Shown one piece after another: positions 23,820 to 35,502 of a stretch of 64,000 nucleotides of DNA. Under the pieces are notes generated by a model. It was not told the origin of the DNA, did no database searches, and saw nothing but the letters and a program-made list of their open reading frames with translations. Source of the stretch: Arachis hypogaea. Taxonomy: Eukaryota > Streptophyta > Magnoliopsida > Fabales > Fabaceae. The stretch lies in NCBI RefSeq assembly GCF_003086295.3, contig NC_092052.1:75385559-75449558 (forward strand). Direction: 5' to 3'. Position 1 is the first letter of the stretch. The number at the start of each line of letters is the position of its first letter. The position numbers and the translations under genes were made by a program.

Positions 23820-25356
23820 TGGTGCACGAAATTACAATCACACTTTTGCAACTCCGCACAACTAACCAGCAAGTGCACTGGGTCGTCCAAGTAATACCTT
23901 ACGTGAGTAAGGGTCGATCCCACGGAGATTGTTGACTTGAAGCAAGCTATGGTTATCTTGTAACTCTTAGTCAGAATATCAATAATTCTCAGATTTAATT
24001 GTAAAAAGTAAAAGAACATGAAATAAACACTTGTTTTGCAGTAATGGAGAACAGGTTGAGGTTTTGGAGATGCTCTATCTTCTGAATCTCTACTTTCCTA
24101 CTGTCTTCTTCTTCATGCACGCAAGGCTCCTTCCATGGCAAGCTGTATGTTGGTGGATCACCGTTGTCAATGGCTACCATCCGTCCTCTCAGTGAAAATG
24201 GTCCAAATGCACTGTCACCGCACAACTAATCATCTGTCGGTTCTCACTCATGCTGGAATAGGATCCATTGATCCTTTTACGTCTATTACTATGCCCAGCA
24301 CTTGCGAGTTTGAAGCTCATCACAGTCATCCCTTCCCAGATCCTACTCAGAATACCACAGACAAGGTTTAGACTTTTCGGATCTCAAGAATGGCTGCCAA
24401 TAATTCTAGCTTATACCACGAAGACTCTGATCTGAATCAGGAGGCTAAGAGATATGCACTCAGTCTAAGGTAGAACGGAAGTGGTTGTCAGGCATGCGTT
24501 CATAGGTGAGAATGATGATGAGTGTCACGGATCATCACATTCATCAAGTTGAAGAACAAGTGTATATCTTAGAGAAGAGACAAGCGTGATTGAATGGAAA
24601 ACAGTAGTAATTGCATTAATTCATCAAAACACAGCAGAGCTCCTCACCCCCAACCATGAGGTTTAGAGACTCATGCCGTCAAAAATACAATATGAAACGT
24701 GTAAAGTGTCATGAGGTACAAGATGAATCACTAAAAGTAGTTTTTATAATAAACTAGTGACCTGGGTTACAGAAAATGAGTAAGCTAGAATAGTTAGTGT
24801 AAAAATCCACTTTCGGGGCCCACTTGGTGTGTACTTGGGCTGAGCATTGAAGCTTTCACGTGTAGAGACCTTTCTTGGAGTTAAACGTCAGCTTTAGTGC
24901 CAGTTTGGCCGTTTAACTCCAGTTTTCATGCCAGTTCTGGCGTTTTGACGCCAGAATTTCTATGATGATTTGGAACGCCAGTTTGGGCCATCAAATCTCG
25001 GGTAAAGCATAGACTATTATATATTGCTGGAAAGCCCAGGATGTCTACTTTCCAACGCAATTGAGAGTGCGCAAATTGGGCTTCTGTAGCTCTAGAAAAT
25101 CTACTTCGAGTGCGGGGAGGTCAGAATCTAACAGCATCTGCAGTCCTTTTTCAGCCTCTGAATCAGATTTTTGCTCAGGTCCCTCAATTGTAGCCAGAAA
25201 ATACCTGAAATCATAGAAAAATACACAAACTCATAGTAAAGTCTAGAAATGTGATTTTTGAATAAAAACTAATAAAAACATAATAAAAACTAACTAAAAC
25301 ATACTAAAAACTACCTAAAAACAATGCCAAAAAGCGTATAAATTATCCGCTCATCA
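23820..25356 (-). repeat. 5' LTR of element A
   Basis: Minus strand starts TGATGAGCGGATAATTTATA and ends TTTCGTGCACCA; 1.54 kb. It contains a palindrome set near 24890-24985. Confidence 0.92.
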
Positions 25357-26280
25357 ATACCTCAGCAAGGAATCCTAGAAATTGAGTTGTTTGACGTATG
25401 GGGTATAGATTTCATGGGACCTTTCCAACCTTCATACTCAAACACCTACATCCTTGTAGCAGTAGACTATGTGTCTAAACGGGTTGAAGCAATAGCATCA
25501 CCCACTAATGACACCAGAGTAGTAATGAAGTTTCTCCAAAAGTACATCCTCAGGAGATTTGGTGTCCCTAGGACACTAATTAGTGATGGAGGTACCCATT
25601 TCTACAACAGACAGTTGGATTCTGTCTTAAGTCGTTACGGTGTTCGCCATAAAGTAGCAACGCCGTATTATCCCCAAATAAATGAGCAAGCAGATCTCTC
25701 AAATAGAGAACTAAAGCGAATCCTAGAGAGGACAGTAAGTGCCTCTAGAAAGGATTGGGCTAGAAAGCTTGATGATGCTCTGTGGGCATACAGAACAGCT
25801 TTCCAAATCCCCATTGGAACCTCCTCATATCAGCTAGTATATGGGATATCCTGTTATTTGCCAATAGAATTAGAACACAAGGCCTATTGGACTACTAGAT
25901 TCCTCAATCTTGATGCCAAAGCAGCAAGATAAAAATGGCTACTCCAATTAAGTGAGTTGGACGAATTCCATTTACATGCATTTGAAAATGCAAAGATCTA
26001 TAAAGAAATGACAAAAAGGTGGCATGACAGGAAGATATCTTCTAGAGTCTTTGAACTAGGGCAAAAGGTCCTGCTCTTCAACTTAAGACTCAAATTATTC
26101 CCTGGGAAACTCAAATCCCGTTGGAGGGGACCGTATGTGATTACTAATGTATCACCTTACAGGCACATAGAACTTCAAGGTAAAGATCCTGAAAATAGGT
26201 TCACTGTCAATGGACAGAGAGTTAAGAATTACCTTGAAGGAGATATAGATCCAGGAGACTCAACACTGGTACTAAGTTAA
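25357..26280 (+). pseudogene. Integrase of element D (probably the body of G)
   Basis: The frame opens right at the LTR of A with [20 protein letters not shown], then [27 protein letters not shown] and HPQTNEQ-like [15 protein letters not shown] (catalytic Glu replaced by Asp). A TAA at 25930 splits off the C-terminal part (25957-26280: [43 protein letters not shown]). Everything upstream is missing on the left side of A. The AAGCACTTG variant of the following motif matches elements H/L, so D belongs to the same subfamily as L and probably is the 5' side of G. Confidence 0.88.
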
Positions 26281-26304
26281 GCACAGTGAAGTCCAGCTAA
26301 AGAC

Positions 26305-26338
26305 ATTAAAAAAGCACTTGTTGGGAGACAACCCAATG
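26305..26338 (+). other. Conserved post-pol stem-loop motif (element D)
   Basis: AAAAAGCACTTGTTGGGAGA then CAACCCAATG; stem TTGGG/CCCAA. Confidence 0.75.
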
Positions 26339-26504
26339 ATTACTCATATATTATTAATTTTCTAATTATTTTTGTTTTAAAAGGTTGTTCTTTATAATTA
26401 GTTTTTAATTAGGTTGATTTTAATGTTAGTGATCATGAACAGTGCTTAAACAAAGACAGAATGATGCAGAATAGTAAACAGAATACCCTAGAGATGGGAT
26501 CTCC

Positions 26505-26586
26505 CTGGCATTAAACGCCAGAAAAGAGTGGAAACTGGGCATTCAATGCCCAATGGGGAGCACAAGCTTGGCGTTAAACGCCAGCC
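26505..26586. repeat. TGGCGTTTAACGCCA palindromes (D 3' region), cut by the D/E junction
   Basis: Three inverted motifs; the last ends where protease sequence of element E begins. Confidence 0.8.
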
Positions 26587-27082
26587 AGGGAACCTCACTA
26601 AGGTAATGGAGAAGCTAGGGATCATTAAGGTACAAGCTGCAAGAATCTCACTGGAGATGGCAGACAATTCAAAGAAACAGGCTTATGGACTTGTAGAGGA
26701 TGTCTTGGTAAAAGTTGAAGGCCACTACATCCCTGCTGACTTCATAATCCTAGAGGCTGGGAAGTGTATGGATGAATCCATCATCCTTGGCAGAACCTTC
26801 CTAGTCACAGCAAAAGCTGTGATTAATGTTGACAGAGGAGAATTGATCATTCAAGTGAATGAAGACTCTCTTGTGTTTAAAGCTCAAGGATATCTCTCTA
26901 TCACCATGGAGAGGAAGCATGAAGAGCTTCTCTCAATACAGAGTCAAACAGAGCCCCCACAGTCAACTTCTAAGTTTGGTGTTGGGAGGCCACAACCAAA
27001 CTTTAAGTTTGGTGTTGAACCCCCACATTCAAACTCTAAGTTTGGTGTTGAGAGGTTCCAACATTGCTCTGAACATCTGTGA
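26584..27082 (+). pseudogene. C-terminal gag-protease of element E
   Basis: It aligns with F's protease from just after the active site: MEKLGIIKVQAARISLEMAD, QAYGLVEDVLVKVEG, YIPADFIILEAG and ESIILGRTFLVTAKAVINVD. It ends in three SKFGV-type repeats and CSEHL. The active-site DLG is lost at the junction. The SKFGV repeats are encoded by TCTAAGTTTGGTGTT, the same string as the polypurine-like motif. Confidence 0.85.
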
Positions 27083-27112
27083 GGCTCCATGAGAGTCACT
27101 GTCAAGCTATTG

Positions 27113-27148
27113 ACATTAAAGAAGCGCATGTTGGGAGGCAACCCAATT
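27113..27148 (+). other. Conserved post-ORF stem-loop motif (element E)
   Basis: TTAAAGAAGCGCATGTTGGG then AGGCAACCCAA; follows protease here, not integrase. Confidence 0.75.
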
Positions 27149-27309
27149 TTTACTTATCTATGTTAAATTTCTATTTTCTTTTGTTATTTTATGTTTTCTG
27201 TAGGTTGATGATCATGTGAAGTCACAAAAACAATTGAAAAGTAAAAACAGATGGAAAAAGAGAAGGAAAAACAGAAGGAAAAACAGAACACCCTGGAGGA
27301 GAAACTTAC

Positions 27310-27482
27310 TAGCGTTTAAACGCCAGTAAGGGTAGCAGAATGGGCGTTAAACGCCCAGTCTGGCACCATTCTGGGTGTTTAACGCCAGAAATGGGCACCA
27401 GACTGGCGTTTAACGCCAGGAATGGGCAAGAAGCTGGTGTTAAATGCCAAAAATGGGTAGCAGCCTGGCGTTTAACGCCAGG
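27310..27482. repeat. TGGCGTTTAACGCCA palindrome array (E)
   Basis: Six inverted motifs about 30 bp apart. Confidence 0.88.
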
Positions 27483-27512
27483 ATTGGCAGCAAGGGGTGT
27501 TTTTGCATGCCA

Positions 27513-27580
27513 CATGGTGCAGGGATGAGAAATCCTTGACACCTCAGGATCTGTGGACCCCATAGGATCCCCACCTACCC
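27513..27580 (+). promoter_or_regulatory. Conserved GC-rich block upstream of ORF3 (E)
   Basis: CCTCAGGATCTGTGGACCCC then ATAGGATCCCCACC, conserved with A and F and about 270 bp upstream of the TATA box at 27785. Confidence 0.5.
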
Positions 27581-27784
27581 TACATCTCTCTCTCTTCTTC
27601 ACCTATTCACCAATCACCTCAATACCTCTTCCTCAAAAACCCCTCACCTATCAAATCCCACCATTCTCTTTACCACTCACATCCATCCTTCATAAAACCC
27701 CACCTACCTCACCATTCAAATTCAAACCACTTTCCTTCCCAAACCCACCCTATATGGCCGAACCCAAAACCCCCTCTCCACTCC

Positions 27785-27792
27785 TATATAAA
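27785..27792 (+). promoter_or_regulatory. Putative TATA box of an internal ORF3 promoter (E)
   Basis: TATATAAA in a C/T-rich context, 191 bp upstream of the ORF3 ATG at 27983. F has the same octamer at the matching place. It is followed by TTTTCACACAA and a CT-rich leader without ATG-rich clutter. Confidence 0.6.
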
Positions 27793-27907
27793 CCCATCTT
27801 CACTCCTTCATTTTCACACAACATACACACCACCTATCCCCCTTGGCCGAAACACATAGCCCCCTCCATCTCCTCTACTTCTTCTTCTTCTACTCTCTTA
27901 TTTCTTC

Positions 27908-27946
27908 TTTTGCTCGAGGACGAGTAACCTTCTAAGTTTGGTGTGG
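27908..27946 (+). other. Internal hairpin plus polypurine-like motif before ORF3 (E)
   Basis: TTGCTCG-AGGA-CGAGTAA (one G-T pair) followed by TCTAAGTTTGGTGTGG, 37 bp before the ORF3 ATG. Confidence 0.8.
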
Positions 27947-27982
27947 TAAAAGCTAAAGCTTTTTGTTTTTCCATAACCATTT

Positions 27983-29133
27983 ATGGCACTAAAGGCCGGA
28001 GAAACCTCTAGAAAGAGGAAAGGGAAGGCAAAAGTTTCCACCTCCGAGTCATGGGAAATGGAGAGATTCCTCTCAAGGGTGCATCAAGACCACTTCTATG
28101 AAGTTGTGGCCAAGAAGAAGGTGACCTCCGAGGTCCTTTTTAAGCTCAAAAAGGGCGAATATCCGGAGATCCGACATGAGATTTGAAGGAGAGGTTGGGA
28201 AGTTCTCACAACCCCATTTAACAAGTCGGAATCTTAATGGTTCAAGAGTTCTATGCCAATGCATGGATCACCAAGAACCATGATCAAAGTGTGAACCCGG
28301 ATCCTAAGAATTGGCTTACAATGGTCCGAGGGAAGTACTTAGATTTTAGTCCGGAAAATGTAAGGTTGGCGTTCAACTTGCCCATGATGCAAGGAGATGC
28401 ACACCCATACACTAAAAGGGTCAACTTTGATCAAAGGTTGGACCAAGTCCTCATGGACATCTGTGAAGAGGGCGCTCAATAGAAGAGAGATTCAAGAGGA
28501 AAGCCGGTTCAACTAAGAAGGCATGACCTCAAGCCCGTGGCTAGGGGATGGTTGGAGTTCATCCAACGCTCAATCATTCCTACTAGCAACCGATCTGAAG
28601 TTACTATAGACCGGGCTATCATGATTCATAGCATCATGATTAGAGAGGAAGTAGAAGTTCATGAGGTTATATCCCAAGAACTCTACAAGGTGGCGGACAA
28701 GTCTTCCACTGTGGCAAGGTTAGCCTTCCCTCATCTCATTTGTCACCTCTGCAATTCAGCTAGAATTGATATAGAGGAAGACATCCTCATTGATGAGGAC
28801 AAGCCCATCACTAAGAAAAGGATGGAGCAAACAAGAGATCCCACTCATGAACACGAGCATGAGGAATTTCCTCATCATGAAATCCCTGAGATGCCTCAAG
28901 GGATGCATTTTCCTCCACAAAACTATTGGGAGCAAATCAACACCTCCCTAGGAGAATTAAGTTCCAATATGGGACAACTAAGGGTGGAGCACCAAGAGCA
29001 TTCCATCCTCCTCCATGAAATTAGAGAAGACCAAAGAACCATGAGAGAGGAGCAACAAAGGCAAGGAAGAGACATTGAGGAGCTCAAGCACTCCATAAGA
29101 TCTTCAAGAGGAAGAACAAGCCGCCATCACTAA
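27983..29133 (+). pseudogene. ORF3 of element E (putative plant transposon-protein type), broken
   Basis: The N-terminus MALKAGETSRKRKGKAKVST is basic. The central domain has SWEMERFLS, DHFYEVVAKKK, FYANAWITKNHDQ, TMVRGKYLDFSPENVRLAFN, GWLEFIQRSIIPTSNRSEVT and LICHLCNSARIDIEED. The C-terminal third is charged and probably coiled-coil (INTSLGELSSNMGQLRVEHQ, LHEIREDQRTMREEQQRQGR). The protein family is known from many plant retroelements, but its role is not. Breaks: a stop and frameshift at about 28184-28236 and a Trp-to-TAG change at 28480-28482. The start is fixed by position after the hairpin and by match to F, L and A. Confidence 0.85.
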
Positions 29134-30183
29134 GGTGGACCCGTTCTTTAATTTCCTTGTTCTTTATTTTCCTATTTTTCGAATTTTTATGCTTATGTTT
29201 ATCTATGTTTATGTCTTTATTACATGATCAGTAGTGTCTTAGTGTCTATGGCTTGAAGCTATGAAAATGAATCCATCACCTTTCTTAAATGAAAAATGTT
29301 TTTAATTGAAAAAGAAAAAAAAAAGTGCATGAATTTTGAATTTTAAAATAAATTAATTATTTTGATGTGGTGGCAATACTTTTGTTTTTCTGAATGAATG
29401 CTTGAACATTGCATATTTTTTTGAATTTGTTGATTCATGAATGTTAAAATTGTTGGCTCTTGAAAGAATGATGGGAAAAGGAGAAATGTTATCTGATGAT
29501 CTGAAAAATCATAAAATTGATTCTTGAAGCAAGAAAAAGCAGTAAAAAGCTTGCAGAAAAAAAAAGAGAGAAAAAGAAAAGTAAGCAGAAAAAGCCAAAT
29601 ACCCCTTTAAACCAAAAGGCAAGGGTGATAAAAAGGATCCAAGGCTTTGAGCATCAGTGGATAGGAGGGCCCACAGGAATAAAATACTGGCCTAAGCGGC
29701 TCAACCAAGCTGTCCCTAACCATGTGCTTGTGGCGTGAAGGTGTCAAGTGAAAACTTGAGACTGAGCGGTTAAAGTCAAGGTCCAAAGCAAAAAGAAGAG
29801 TGTGCTTAAGAACCCTGGACACCTCTAATTGGGGACTCTAGCAAAGCTGAGTCACAATCTGAAAAGGTTCACCAGTTATGTGTCTGTGGCATTTATGTAT
29901 CCGGTGGTAATACTGGAAAACAAAGTGCTTAGGGCCACGGCCAAGACTCATAAAGTAGCTGTGTTCAAGAATCAACATACTTAACTAGGAGAATCAATAA
30001 CACTATCTGGATTCTGAGTTCCTATAGATGCCAATCATTCTGAACTTCAAGGAATAAAGTGAGATGCCAAAACTGTTCAGAAGCAAAAACCTAAAAGTCC
30101 CGCTCATCTAATTAATACTGATCTTCATAGATATTTTTGGAATTCATTGTATATTCTCTTCTTTTTATCCTATTTGATTTTCA
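29134..30183 (+). other. Long conserved 3' noncoding region of element E
   Basis: 1.05 kb with no real ORF; closely matches the regions after ORF3 in A and F and more distantly in G and L. It contains a lysine-codon-like A/G-rich stretch (29520-29600). Confidence 0.7.
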
Positions 30184-30221
30184 GTTGCTTGGGGACAAGC
30201 AACAATTTAAGTTTAGTGTTG
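30184..30221 (+). other. Hairpin and polypurine-tract position of element E
   Basis: GTTGCTTG-GGGA-CAAGCAAC (8-bp stem) then AATTTAAGTTTAGTGTTG, abutting the LTR start. Confidence 0.85.
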
Positions 30222-31858
30222 TGATGAGCGGATAATTTATACGCTTTTTGGCATTGTTTTTAGTATGTTTTTAGTATATTTTAATTAGTTTTTATTATAT
30301 TTTTATTAGTTTTTATTTAAAAATCACTCTTCTGGACTTTACTATGAGTTTGTATGTTTTTCTGTGGTTTCAGGTATTTTCTGGCTGAAATTGAGGGACC
30401 TGAGCAAAAATCTGATTCAGAGGCTGGAAAAGGACTGCAGAAGCTGTTGGATTCTGACCTCCCTGCACTCAAAGTGAATTTTCTGGAGCTACAGAAGCCC
30501 AATTGGTGCGCTCTCAATTGCGTTGAAAAGTAGACATCCTGGGCTTTCCAGCAATATATAATAGTCCATACTTTGCTCGAGATTTGATGGTCCAAACAGG
30601 CGTTCCAAGTCAGCTCAAGAATTCTAGCGTTTAACTCCAAAACTGGCACAAAAGCTGGAGTTAAACGCCCAAACTGGCACAAAAGCTGGCGTTTAACTCC
30701 AAGAAAAGTCTCTACACATGGAAGCTTCAATTCTCAACCCAAGCACACACCAATTGGGCCCGGAAGAAGATTTCTGCATTAATTACTGATTTCTGTAAAC
30801 CCTAGGCTGCTAGTTCTCTATAAATAGGACCTTATATTATTGTATTTTGATATCTTTGGATGTTTAGTCCCTAGACCTTGGAGGCTAGCCATTCAGCCAT
30901 GCTTACACCATTATCACTTATGTATTTTCAACGGTGGAGTTTCTACACACCATAGATTAAGGTGTGGAGCTCTGTTGTTCTTCATGAATTAATACAAAGT
31001 ACTATTGTTTTTCTATTCAACTCAAGTCTATTTCTTCTCCAAGATATTCATTCGTTCTTTAACTTGATGAATGTGATGATCCGTGACACTCATCATCATT
31101 CTCACCTATGAACATGTGCCTGACAACCACCTCTGTTCTACTAGCAATGGCTTGAATGCGTATCTCTTGGGTTTTTAATCTAAGATTTCAACCTTCGTGG
31201 TATAGGCTAGAATTATGGCAGCCATTCCTGAGATCCAGAACGTCTAAACCTTGTCTGTGGTATTTTGAGTAGGATCTGGGAAGGGATGACTATGACGAGC
31301 TTCAAACTCGCGATTGTGGGACATGTGACAGACGCAAAAGGATCAATGGATCCTATTCCGACATGATCGAGAACCGACAGATGATTAGCCGTGCGGTGAC
31401 AGTACATTTGGAACATTTTCACTGAGAGGACGGGAAGTAGCCATTGACAATGGTGATGCCCAACATAAAGTTTGCCATGGAAAGGAGTATGAATGATTGG
31501 AAGAAGGCAATAGGAAAGCAGAGGTTCAGGAGGAACAAAGCATCTTCATACGCTTATCTGAAATTCCAACCAAAGAATTACATAAGTAATTCTATCTTTA
31601 TTTTATGTTTTATTCATCTTTTAATTATCAATTCTCCATCACCATCTGAATTCGCCTGACTGAGATTTACAAGGTGACCATAGCTTGCTTCAAGCCGACA
31701 GTCTCCGTGGGATCGACCCTTACTCACGTAAGGTTTATTACTTGGACGATCCAGTGCACTTGCTGGTTAGTTGTGTGGAATTGTGACAAAGTGTGATTCA
31801 CGTTTAAGAGCTCCAAGTCCTTTGGCGCTATTGTTGATGATCACAATTTCGCGCACCA
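30222..31858 (+). repeat. 3' LTR of element E
   Basis: TGATGAGCGGATAATTTATA to CGCGCACCA, 1.64 kb. A TATA box CTATAAATAG sits at 30818-30827. A degenerate second primer-site-like sequence (TGGCGCTATTGTTGATGA, 31823-31840) lies inside the LTR end, as in F. The right flank is ATGAC, in ORF3 of G. Confidence 0.88.
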
Positions 31859-32917
31859 ATGACCCAACAGTTGTTTTCAATCCTGTTCGATTTTATACCA
31901 AACAACATAAAGAACATTATCACAAGATAATGAGTAAAAGGCCAGTAATCCCTGAGGTGGGATTCAAATTAGAAGAAGAAGAGTGCCCGGAGATTCAAGA
32001 GCAGATTCGAAAGAGAGGCTGGGAGATTCTAACTAATCCTGAGATCACTGTTGGATATAACATGATCTAGGAATTCTATGCAAATCTGGATGACAGATAA
32101 GCAAAAGAAAGATGAAACAACATTCCATACTTTTCGCACTATGGTCAGGGGGAAGATCATCTATTTTCATCTGGATAGGGTGAGAGAGATCTTTAAATTA
32201 CCCTTACAGAGGGACGACCCTGAATCCTACAATAGAAGGGTGGTAGCCAACTCAAAGCTGGATCAAGTCCTAGAGGACATATGCCTGCCTGGAACTCAAT
32301 GGATTGAGGATGCAAAAGGCAAGCCAAACCAGCTGAAAAGGGCGAACCTCAAGCCAATTGCTAAAAGATGGCTAGACTTCATTGGGCATTCCATACTCCC
32401 CACAAGTAACTGCTCTGAAGTCACTATTCCGCAAGCTGTGATGATTCACTGCGTCATGATGGGGAATGAAGAAGAAGTCCACCAAATAATCCCCCGTGAG
32501 ATGTACAAGTTGGCAAACAGGATGTCTACTTATGCCATGTTGGCTTATCCAAATCTTATCTTTCGCCTATGCCAAGAGGCCAAGGTCCTGATCCACGTGG
32601 ACAACTTTATTCCAGTGGAAAGCCCAATCACTAAACAAGGGATGGAAAACTCTAGGATACCAAAGGATCAGCCCAAAAGGAAGGCACTTGAGCCTCCCTA
32701 AGAGATCCCTCCAATTGAGTATTGGGACCAGCTGAAGGCGTCTGTGATGCACTTGCAAACCACCTTAGATCAACTCAGAGAAGAGCAGAAAGATCAGACT
32801 AGCATGATTTGCAAACTGATCAAAGAACAAGAGAAGCAGGGGCATAAGATAGAGAACTTGAAGTGCCAGAAGCTCTCCCCTAAAGAGCCCAGCGCCCCTC
32901 AAACTAAAGGTTGTTGA
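31859..32917 (+). pseudogene. ORF3 of element G, 5'-truncated by element E
   Basis: It begins inside the frame with PTVVFNPVRFYTKQHKEHYH, followed by KIMSKRPVIPEVGFKL, EIQEQIRKRGWEILTNPE, a stop and frameshift (32068-32090), FRTMVRGKIIYFHLDRVREI, DFIGHSILPTSNCSEVT, PITKQGMENSRIPKDQPKRK, a TAA near 32701, and a coiled-coil tail to 32917. It is most like the ORF3 of L and differs from the E/F/A type. The N-terminal ~25 residues are missing because E's LTR is inserted there. Confidence 0.83.
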
Positions 32918-33939
32918 GTTTCAACACTGTGACTATTCCAATTCTTGTTACTCATATTTCCATCCTAATTTAGAGTTACATGATTACTAGAGGTATTTAA
33001 GTCTTTATTTTTATTTTATGTCTTTTAATTTTTAGAATTACACAAGCATTAGCAGTAATTATTTTTATTTTTCAATTAGCTATAAAATATTCCTCTTGTC
33101 ATCATTAAAATTGAATAAAAGAGTGATTTTTTAGATGAATTAAAGATACATAAATTTCAAGTTTATAATAAGAATAGTTCAATTATTTTGATATGGTGGC
33201 ATTGCTTTTATTTTCTGAATGTATGAATAAACAGCGCATATTTGAAGTTAAAATTAAGAATGTTGGCTCTTGAAAGAATGATGAAAAAGAAAAAGTATTA
33301 TTGGTAATCTGAAAAATCTAAATAAATTGATCCTTGAAGCAAGAAAAAGCAGCAAAAAGAAAAAGAAAAATCATGTTGCAAAAAAAATATATGCATGCGA
33401 AAAAAAAAGAAAAAAAAGAGAGAAAAAATCGCAAAATAAATAAATAAATAAAAAGCTGAAAAATCCAATAGCTCTTTAAACCAAAAGGCAAGAGCAAAAA
33501 GCCAATAACACTTTAAACTAAAAGACAAGGGTAAAAGGATCCAAAGATCCTAAGAGTGTGCTTAAGAACTTTGGACACCTCTATTTGGGGATTCTAGCAA
33601 AGCTGAATCACAATCCGAAAGGGTTCACCCAGTTAAAGTGTCTGTGACATTTATGTATCCGGTGGTAATACTGGAAAAAAAGTGCTTAGGGTCACGGCCA
33701 AGTCTCTAAAAGCTGTGTTCAAAAATAAAAAAGAACTGAACTAGGAGAATCAATAATATCATCTAAATTCTAAGTTCCTAAAGAGATCAACATTTCTGAG
33801 TTTCAATGGATAGTGAGATGCCAAAACTATTCAGAAGCAAAAAGCTACTTAGTCCTGCTCTTCTAATTAAAACTAAGCTTTATTGGAAACTCTAAGATTT
33901 ATTGTATCTTACTCTTCTTTTTATCCTATTGTATTTTTA
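32918..33939 (+). other. 3' noncoding region of element G
   Basis: About 1 kb, no gene. Recognisable blocks of the shared 3' region (GTGTGCTTAAGAAC, ATGTATCCGGTGGTAATACT, GATGCCAAAACTATTCAGAA) plus an A-rich tract at 33350-33460. It lacks the segment with ACCATGTGCTTGTGGCGTGA seen in E and F. Confidence 0.7.
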
Positions 33940-33977
33940 GTTGCTTGGGGACAAGCAACAGTTTAAGTTTGGTGTTG
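33940..33977 (+). other. Hairpin and polypurine-tract position of element G
   Basis: GTTGCTTG-GGGA-CAAGCAAC then AGTTTAAGTTTGGTGTTG, abutting the LTR. Confidence 0.85.
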
Positions 33978-35502
33978 TGATGAGCGGATATTTTATATGC
34001 TTTTTGGCATCATTTTCATATAGTTTTAACATGTTTTGTTTAATTTTTATTAAGTTTTCATAGGTTTTAGTGTAAAATTCACATTTTTGGATTCTACTTT
34101 GTGTTTGTGTGTTTTTATGCAATTTCAGGTATTTTCTGGCTGAAATTAAGGAGCTGGAGCAAAAGTCTGATTCAGAAACAGAGAAAGCACTGCAGATGCT
34201 GTCCCGATTTGACCTCTTTGCACTCAAAAGAGCTTTTTTGGAGCTACAAAAGTCCAAATGGAGCGTTCACAATGTCTATGGAAAGCTGACTTCGAGAGCC
34301 TTCTAGCAATGTATAATAGTTTATACTTTGCTTTAGATTAGAAGGCCCAAAACTGGCGTCCAATGCCAGCTTTCTACCCTATTCCAGGCGTCCAGCGCCC
34401 AAAGGAGGAGACCAGTGTCCAAACGCCTAGAGATGACCCCCTAGCCAGCGTTCACTGCCCTAAAGGCCTCCTAGCACGTGGATCTCATCAAAGCTCAGCC
34501 CAAACACTCACCAAGTGGGCCCGGAAGTGGATTTTAGCACTAAAAAGACTGTTTTACCCTTCTTATGTAATCCTTAGTCATTAGTTTAGTATTTAAGAGA
34601 TATTTTACATGATCATACAGGGACTTTAGGCCATATTTTTGTTTATCATTGTATTTTCTATCAGTATGAGTTTCTAAACCTCCTAGGTTGAGGGGAGAAG
34701 CCCTGCTGAGTTTTATGGATTAATAAAAGTATTACTGTTTCTCTTCAATCCGTGTTTGATTCAATTCTAAGATATATCTTCGTTCTTCAATTTGATGAAT
34801 GGGATGACCCGTGACAACCATCTTCATTCTTCATACTAAGACCGCGTGTCTGATAACCACCCGTGTTCTTCTTGGGTTCTTGTGAATACGTAATTAGAAA
34901 GCATCGAACACCAGCTTGATTATACATCTCTTAGATGGCTAATCCACTACTTCATTAGGGACTTCTCGAGACCCCAGTTCAGCCGAAGAATGGAGAGATT
35001 AGGGTCTCTATGGTAGAGGCTAGAACCAAGGCGTAGCATCCTCTTATCCAGAAGATTCGACTTTGTTTGTGGCGTTTTGAGTAGGATCACCAAAGAGAAT
35101 GAATTGCAGGAGCTTCACCTTCAATCAGACTGGATCCGCACTAACCCTGGGGTTTAGATCTGGAGGAGTATTGACGGCCGCTCAAACCAGCATCAATCAC
35201 ATACAGCCTGCCATAGAAGAAATCATTCACAATTGAAGAAGACAGTAACACCAGAGTTAATTCAGAAGGATAAAGCATCTCCAAGCCTTAACCATCTTTT
35301 TATCATTATAAACATGTCAACCTAGTTTAGATCTCACAAATCCAACAACTCTTCTATCCGCCTGACTAAGATCTGCAAGATAACCATAGCTTGCTTCAAC
35401 CCACAATCCTCATGGGATCGACCCTGACTCGCTCAGGTATTATTTGGACGACCCAGTGCACTTGCTGGTTCAGTTGTACGAAGTGTGGGGATTCATGCAC
35501 CA
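33978..35502 (+). repeat. 3' LTR of element G
   Basis: TGATGAGCGGATATTTTATA to TTCATGCACCA, 1.53 kb. The GGCATCATTTTCATATAG start is shared with the LTRs of P and L, marking one subfamily. The right flank is the minus-strand Tyr/Pro-rich ORF, so G was inserted there. Confidence 0.88.

Larger units (their letters stand above)
14332..25356 (-). mobile_element. Athila-like autonomous-type LTR retrotransposon A
   Basis: The order on the minus strand is 5' LTR (25356-23820), primer site, leader, gag, protease, RT, RNase H, integrase, stem-loop, palindrome array, ORF3 remnant, long 3' region, hairpin and polypurine-like tract, then a 3' LTR lacking its last ~75 bp (15802-14332). All domains sit in one long frame broken by few stops and a frameshift. 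It is inserted in the integrase of plus-strand element D; the right flank is ATACC, and the left flank is deleted so no duplication can be checked. Confidence 0.9.
26584..31858 (+). mobile_element. 5'-truncated gag-protease/ORF3 element E
   Basis: It contains the C-terminal half of protease, stem-loop motif, palindrome array, ORF3 with its upstream promoter-like region, 3' noncoding region, hairpin and primer tract, and a full 3' LTR (30222-31858). It has the same gene order as F, with no RT or integrase between protease and ORF3. The 5' LTR and gag are missing at the D/E junction. The LTR ends inside ORF3 of G. Confidence 0.82.

Noticed and set aside
27553..27927. 124-codon Pro/Ser-rich ORF upstream of ORF3 in E
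   Set aside because: It lies in the CT-rich promoter/leader region; F's equivalent ORFs do not share a frame and no domain is visible.
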